Shown here one piece after another: positions 60,787-64,000 of a DNA stretch of 64,000 nucleotides. How positions within the stretch are numbered: the first letter of the stretch is position 1; each line of letters begins with the position of its first letter. Source of the stretch: CAZEHS01 sp964649745 (GTDB lineage Bacteria; Bacillota; Clostridia; Peptostreptococcales; Acidaminobacteraceae). The stretch is from NCBI GenBank assembly GCA_964649745.1, contig CAZYQI010000011.1, positions 32,059 through 96,058 of the forward strand, written 5' to 3'. The position numbers were made by a program, and so were the translations under genes. The notes under the pieces are model-generated. The model ran no database searches. It saw only the letters and a list, made by a program, of their open reading frames with translations, and was not told where the DNA came from.

Positions 60787-60822
60787 GGCCCCCTCCCTGC
60801 TATGTGGGGGGGCGCTAACGCC
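60787..60822. other. Candidate rolling-circle nick-site hairpin (dso)
   Basis: The plus strand has a C-rich arm (60789-60797, C5-T-C3), an 8-base loop TGCTATGT (60798-60805), then G7 (60806-60812). A second hairpin GGCG-CTAA-CGCC (60811-60822) overlaps it. The minus strand reads C7-ACATAGCA-GGGAGGGGG. From memory the oriT nick hairpins of ICEBs1 (C7-ACGCTAACA-G6) and Tn916, cut by Rep_trans-type relaxases, have the same form. The Rep_trans-type gene lies about 600 bp downstream. This is a strong position and structure match but not proof. Confidence 0.6.
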
Positions 60823-60867
60823 ACCGCCGGCAGTAACGGTCAAAACAAACCAGCAATTGGAGGCTCT

Positions 60868-61445
60868 ATGAGAATATTAGTCGCATGTGAAGAATCTCAA
60901 GCTGTGACTATTGAGTTAAGGCGTCGTGGTCATGAAGCGTATTCTTGTGATGTTGAACCGTGTTCGGTGGCAATCCGGAATGGCATTTACAGCAAGATGT
61001 TGTTTCCTTATTGCCTCAATCATGGGACATGATAATTGCATTCCCTCCGTGTACTGATCTTGCTGTCAGTGGTGCTAGGTGGTTTAATGAAAAGCAAAAA
61101 GATGGTAGACAGCAGTTATCTATTGAATTTTTTAAGCTATTCACAAAATTAGACCATGTCCCTTATGTAGCAATAGAAAATCCTATTGGGATTATGTCTA
61201 GTCTTTACAGGAAGCCTGATCAAATAATTCAGCCTTGGCAGTTTGGGCATGGTGAAACTAAGTCAACATGCTTATGGCTGAAGGGATTGGAGCCGTTAAG
61301 GCCTACATCAATTGTCGAAGGTCGAGAACAACGTGTATGGCGAATGGCTCCATCTGCAGATCGTGCTAAAAATCGAAGTAAAACATTCCAAGGCATTGCT
61401 GCAGCAATGGCTGAACAATGGGGAGGCACTAATGCAATTACCTAA
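60868..61445 (+). pseudogene. Phage DNA-methyltransferase-like gene with a frameshift
   Basis: The start MRILVACEESQAVTIELRRRGHEAYSCDVEPCS and the later part GGNPEWHLQQDVVSLLPQSWDMIIAFPPCTDLAVSGARWFNEK, KSTCLWLKG and RVWRMAPSADRAKNRSKTFQGIAAAMAEQWG match a common phage family of C5-cytosine methyltransferase-like proteins (with a PPC motif). The two parts lie in different frames. The break is near 60966, where one base appears missing (TGTTCG then GTGGC instead of GGTGGC). No slippery heptamer is visible, so it is probably a disrupted gene or a sequencing error. The family's enzyme activity is uncertain. GGAGG precedes the ATG. Confidence 0.8.
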
Positions 61446-62541
61446 CGTGGATACTCTGTTTGTTAACGTGGATTTTCAATGCTATGAAGAACGGTTTAAG
61501 GAAGTCCTTCAGGAACTCTCTGCATGCAAAGAAAAAGCAAAGAAACAGGTCGAACAGTATGACTCCCACGGGGTGCACATTGAAATACAGGGCCTTCGTT
61601 TTCAAGTGTTGCCAAACGGTGTCCGGTCCTTTGCTTATGTCCTGCACGGCGAACTAATGGAGATCAACATTGCCCGCTTTAGATCTAAGAACCAATACAC
61701 ATACCCCATGCGTGTGCGCTTCAAATCTGAATGTCTATGGTCTGTCGGCGTGCTGGATGCATGGAAATTCTTTGTCCAATGGGTAAGTGGAATCTCTCCT
61801 ATCCTTAAAACACAAGTCAGTCGTGTTGATATGTGCCTTCATACAGATGAAATTGAATTTGAATGCGGTATCATGGATCACTTTAAAGGCAGCTACGTTA
61901 AAGACCAGACGCACAGGGAAAACCGCATAATAACTGGCTATACCTTCGGTTCCCGTGAAGCTAAGATATATACCCGTATCTATAACAAATCGAAAGAACT
62001 GGTCAACAGTCATAAGGACTGGTTTAGGGAAATATGGGCTGAAAACGGTGCCGTTGGTGACGTGTGGAACATTGAATTTCAGCTTGGTCGTGAATTCCTT
62101 AAAGAAACAGGTGTAGAGACCATGGACGATCTTTTAGGGTCCCTGGGTGGCCTTTGGCATTACCTAACGGAGGGGCATCTGACGCTCACTGAATTTGACC
62201 GGACACGAATTGAACGTAGCACCATCCATCCTGTCTGGATTGACATTAGTACGGCCTTTGATGCCTTCTGTGGGTATTCCCTTATCGAACGTAAAAAGGT
62301 CCTTAATTCAGAAGCAGACAGTCTTATTCCCCAGCTGTCAGGTGTGCTTACCTCTTACATAGCAAGGCGTTTAGGTAGTTGTGATTTTGAAGATGCCATA
62401 TCCGATATAAGCCAGTCCATCCCGGGTTATTTCAAGAACAAGTGGGGAACATCGTTCATGGATGAAACACAGGCGAAGTATGCGCTCCTTCAGAATATCT
62501 GTGGTGGAACGGCTATAATCCCAGGAGGTGCCACATGTTGA
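61432..62541 (+). CDS. Rolling-circle replication initiator (Rep_trans / NicK-like family)
   Basis: The 369-residue protein matches the Rep_trans (replication initiation factor) family that nicks the origin with a Tyr. Patterns include ARFRSKNQYTYPMRVRFKSECLWSVGVLDAWKFFVQWVSGISPILKTQVSRVDMCLHTD (about 82-140) and TGYTFGSREAKIYTRIYNKSKELVNSHKDWFREIWAENGAVGDVWNIEFQLGREFLKE. The catalytic Tyr is probably in the YTRIYNKSKE segment. The ATG at 61432 follows GGGGAGG; the open frame upstream to 61312 overlaps the preceding gene. It should start phage genome replication, using the hairpin at 60787-60822 as a candidate nick site. Confidence 0.87.
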   Translation: MQLPNVDTLFVNVDFQCYEERFKEVLQELSACKEKAKKQVEQYDSHGVHIEIQGLRFQVLPNGVRSFAYVLHGELMEINIARFRSKNQYTYPMRVRFKSECLWSVGVLDAWKFFVQWVSGISPILKTQVSRVDMCLHTDEIEFECGIMDHFKGSYVKDQTHRENRIITGYTFGSREAKIYTRIYNKSKELVNSHKDWFREIWAENGAVGDVWNIEFQLGREFLKETGVETMDDLLGSLGGLWHYLTEGHLTLTEFDRTRIERSTIHPVWIDISTAFDAFCGYSLIERKKVLNSEADSLIPQLSGVLTSYIARRLGSCDFEDAISDISQSIPGYFKNKWGTSFMDETQAKYALLQNICGGTAIIPGGATC

Positions 62542-63521
62542 TATCTCAAGCCCTGGAAATCTTCATTGGTGAGAAGATTATGGATGGATGCGAAAAGAGC
62601 ACCTTAGAGAATTATCGGCGTATGATTGGATTCTTCATTGATTACCATGGAGATAAAGAACTGGATACCGTTAATAAAGACGTAATCAAAGAATATCAGG
62701 GCTATTTGCTCACAAAGCAGGGGGCTAAGTCCTTTGGTGGTAATCAGCCCACTATATCCAGGACAACCGTTAGAACCTATATGACGCACATACGGTCCTA
62801 TTTTAACTATCTTTACCTCGAGGAGTACATGGAGACTAAGGTATTTGAACGGGTCAAGCTGCCGAAGCAAAAACGGAAGGAAATAGAGATCCTTTCCCTG
62901 GACGAAATACAGCGTCTTTGGACCTATTTTCGGAAAACAGAATCCGGTGTTCGTTACCGCTGCTTTGTCTGTTTGCTTCTTGACACGGGCATACGGCGTT
63001 CAGAAGCCATCGGTCTATCTATCAATGATATTAGCCTAGAGAAGGCAGAAATCATCCTCAGAGACACGAAATCAGGCCATGAGCGTATCGTTCCTATGGG
63101 CCATCTCACCCGGCAATATCTATTCAGATACCTTAATAAACATCGCTATTTAGCGACCGTTCCGGAAGATCCACTTTTCACCATGTCTGATGGTACAGCT
63201 ATGACCGATGCAGCCATTAAAAGTCTATTCATGCGGCTTAAAAAGCACTTAAACCGCAGGGTATACCCTCACCTGCTCCGTCATACCTTTGCAACTCTTT
63301 ATCTTATTGAGTATGGTGACATTTATGAGCTTAAGAGGATATTGGGCCATCATGACATCGCCATGGTGAACAAATACTTACAAATGGCAAATAGAATTAA
63401 GGTAAAAGACAGATCACTCATGGACAATATCAGCAGAACGAGAGTATTAGCCAGTTTGAAGCCTGAGAGTACTAGATCCCGAAAAGACCAATATACTACC
63501 CAACCAACGCAAGAAATATAG
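62535..63521 (+). CDS. int: Tyrosine recombinase integrase
   Basis: The 328-residue enzyme has an N-terminal SAM-like DNA-binding domain (MLISQALEIFIGEKIMDGCEKSTLENYRRMIGFFIDYHGDKELDTV) and a catalytic domain. The catalytic residues are visible as Arg in DTGIRRSEAIGL, Lys in TKSGHERIVPM, His-x-x-Arg in HLLRHTFATL, His in LGHHDIAMV and Tyr in NKYLQM. It integrates the phage in tRNA-Arg. It overlaps the rep gene by 7 bp. Its last 20 codons lie inside the extended attachment repeat. Confidence 0.95.
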   Translation: MLISQALEIFIGEKIMDGCEKSTLENYRRMIGFFIDYHGDKELDTVNKDVIKEYQGYLLTKQGAKSFGGNQPTISRTTVRTYMTHIRSYFNYLYLEEYMETKVFERVKLPKQKRKEIEILSLDEIQRLWTYFRKTESGVRYRCFVCLLLDTGIRRSEAIGLSINDISLEKAEIILRDTKSGHERIVPMGHLTRQYLFRYLNKHRYLATVPEDPLFTMSDGTAMTDAAIKSLFMRLKKHLNRRVYPHLLRHTFATLYLIEYGDIYELKRILGHHDIAMVNKYLQMANRIKVKDRSLMDNISRTRVLASLKPESTRSRKDQYTTQPTQEI

Positions 63522-63634
63522 CAAAAACGAAGAAAACCTACATTTTACAATGTAGGTTTTTCAACGTATACGGCGGTTGCCGTAGATGGTGCGCCCGGAG
63601 GGATTCGAACCCCCGACCCCTTGATTCGTAGTCA
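63462..63634 (+). repeat. Right attachment region (attR), direct repeat of 52570-52742
   Basis: This holds the integrase end, a terminator and the 3' part of the intact tRNA-Arg. The crossover occurred somewhere in the 66-bp identical part (63569-63634). It starts at about nucleotide 30 of the tRNA, in the 5' side of the anticodon stem, and runs through the 3' end. Confidence 0.93.
63533..63561. terminator. Shared terminator of integrase and tRNA-Arg
   Basis: CCTACATT/AATGTAGG with a TTAC loop is flanked by AAAA and TTTTT, so it can work in both directions, ending the integrase transcript and the tRNA cluster transcript. It is the phage copy of the element also present at attL. Confidence 0.85.
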
Positions 63635-63663
63635 AGTACTCTATCCAACTGAGCTACGAGCGC
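63587..63663 (-). tRNA. tRNA-Arg (anticodon ACG)
   Basis: The minus strand folds as a full cloverleaf with acceptor GCGCTCG/CGGGCGC, anticodon loop CTACGAA (anticodon ACG, normally A34 edited to I), T arm GGGGGTTCGAATCCCTC and an encoded CCA. Its 3' part comes from the phage after integration. Confidence 0.96.
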
Positions 63664-63669
63664 ATATTT

Positions 63670-63744
<75 letters not shown>

Positions 63745-63747
63745 GTT

Positions 63748-63823
63748 TGGTGACCCATCCGCGACTCGAACGCGGGACACCCTGATTAAAAGTCAGATGC
63801 TCTACCGACTGAGCTAATAGGTC
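63748..63823 (-). tRNA. tRNA-Lys (anticodon TTT)
   Basis: Acceptor GACCTAT/ATGGGTC, anticodon stem CTGA/TCAG with loop CTTTTAA (anticodon TTT), T arm CGCGTTCGAGTCGCG and encoded CCA on the minus strand. Confidence 0.95.
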
Positions 63824-63825
63824 AT

Positions 63826-63899
<74 letters not shown>

Positions 63900-64000
63900 A
63901 TGTTTGGAGCGGAAAAAAGCGAAGCGCTTGAGGATGTAACGCAGTGGAATCCGAACGTCCTTAATGTAGGTTCAAATCCCGTCTTTCGAGGAATGAAATG

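Larger units (their letters stand above)
52743..63634 (+). mobile_element. Integrated inovirus (filamentous phage) prophage, 10,892-bp unit
   Basis: The element lies between two direct repeats in tRNA-Arg(ACG), with the intact tRNA restored at the right end. Inovirus hallmarks: a Zot/pI-like ATPase; an array of tiny membrane proteins including a coat-like protein; an exported membrane-anchored protein in the pIII position; a small beta-type protein possibly binding ssDNA; a Rep_trans-type rolling-circle initiator; and a genome size typical of the group. A tyrosine integrase sits at the right edge and a repressor with divergent promoters at the left. No terminase, capsid, portal, tail or holin/lysin genes are seen, which argues against a tailed phage. 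No conjugation genes are seen, which argues against an ICE. Confidence 0.9.

Noticed and set aside
60727..60867. Upstream extension of the methyltransferase-like frame
   Set aside because: It runs through the hairpins at 60787-60822 with low-complexity Gly/Ala/Pro and no ribosome binding site. The ATG at 60868 has GGAGG.
61312..61431. Upstream extension of the rolling-circle initiator frame
   Set aside because: It overlaps the methyltransferase-like gene in another frame. The ATG at 61432 has a proper GGGGAGG site.
52570..63634. Element as an integrative conjugative element or mobilisable plasmid because of the NicK-like protein
   Set aside because: No coupling protein, mating-pair ATPase or other transfer gene is present, while Zot-like and coat-like genes are. 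Rep_trans-type proteins also serve phage and plasmid replication.

Overview
The window comes from a low-GC Gram-positive bacterium, most likely class Clostridia. The evidence is CodY, a SigD-type sigma factor, FliY instead of FliN, the B. subtilis-like order flgB to sigD to rpsB, strong AGGAGG ribosome binding sites, and MotAB, FlbD, a TIGR02530-type protein and FapA inside or next to the flagellar cluster. I cannot name a genus.

Bases 1-34700, minus strand: the end of pyrH, then tsf and rpsB with their own promoter and leader, then a near-complete flagellum and chemotaxis supercluster read right to left. Its order is flgB, flgC, fliE, fliF, fliG, fliH, fliI, fliJ, a YlxF/MotE-like gene, fliK, flgD, TIGR02530, flgE, flbD, motA, motB, fliL, fliM, fliY, cheY, fliO, fliP, fliQ, fliR, flhB, flhA, flhF, flhG, a PilZ brake, cheB, cheA, cheW, cheC, cheD, sigD, fapA, a small unknown gene and a DUF6115 (SwrB-position) gene. 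It encodes rod and basal body, MS ring, switch, export gate and ATPase, hook, stator and adaptation proteins. An extended -10 promoter before flgB and a strong terminator behind codY mark its start.

Bases 34700-45300: codY and topA (minus) are divergent from comM and dprA (plus). Then, on the minus strand, come a small membrane protein, yraN, an orphan FlhB C-terminal domain protein, a FliK-like protein and rnhB. Two small genes and a GNAT acetyltransferase follow.

Bases 45400-52560: a 1970-residue signalling protein joins a degenerate Ser/Thr kinase, an AAA ATPase, a helical repeat region, GAF, HPt and a CheA-type ATPase domain. A tandem VOC protein follows.

Bases 52570-63634: an integrated element of exactly one 10,892-bp repeat unit sits in the 3' half of tRNA-Arg(ACG). 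It carries a Zot-like (pI) ATPase, a short basic-tailed hydrophobic coat-like protein, several tiny membrane proteins, a secreted and membrane-anchored protein in the pIII position, a possible ssDNA-binding protein, a Rep_trans-type rolling-circle initiator, a tyrosine integrase and a repressor with divergent promoters. I read it as an inovirus (filamentous phage) prophage of a Gram-positive host. It is the most novel part of the window. Its most notable details are a relic integrase tail at the left attachment site, a candidate nick-site hairpin resembling ICEBs1/Tn916 oriT, and a Zot protein apparently without its membrane segment. Four tRNA genes (Arg, Cys, Lys, Gly) close the window.
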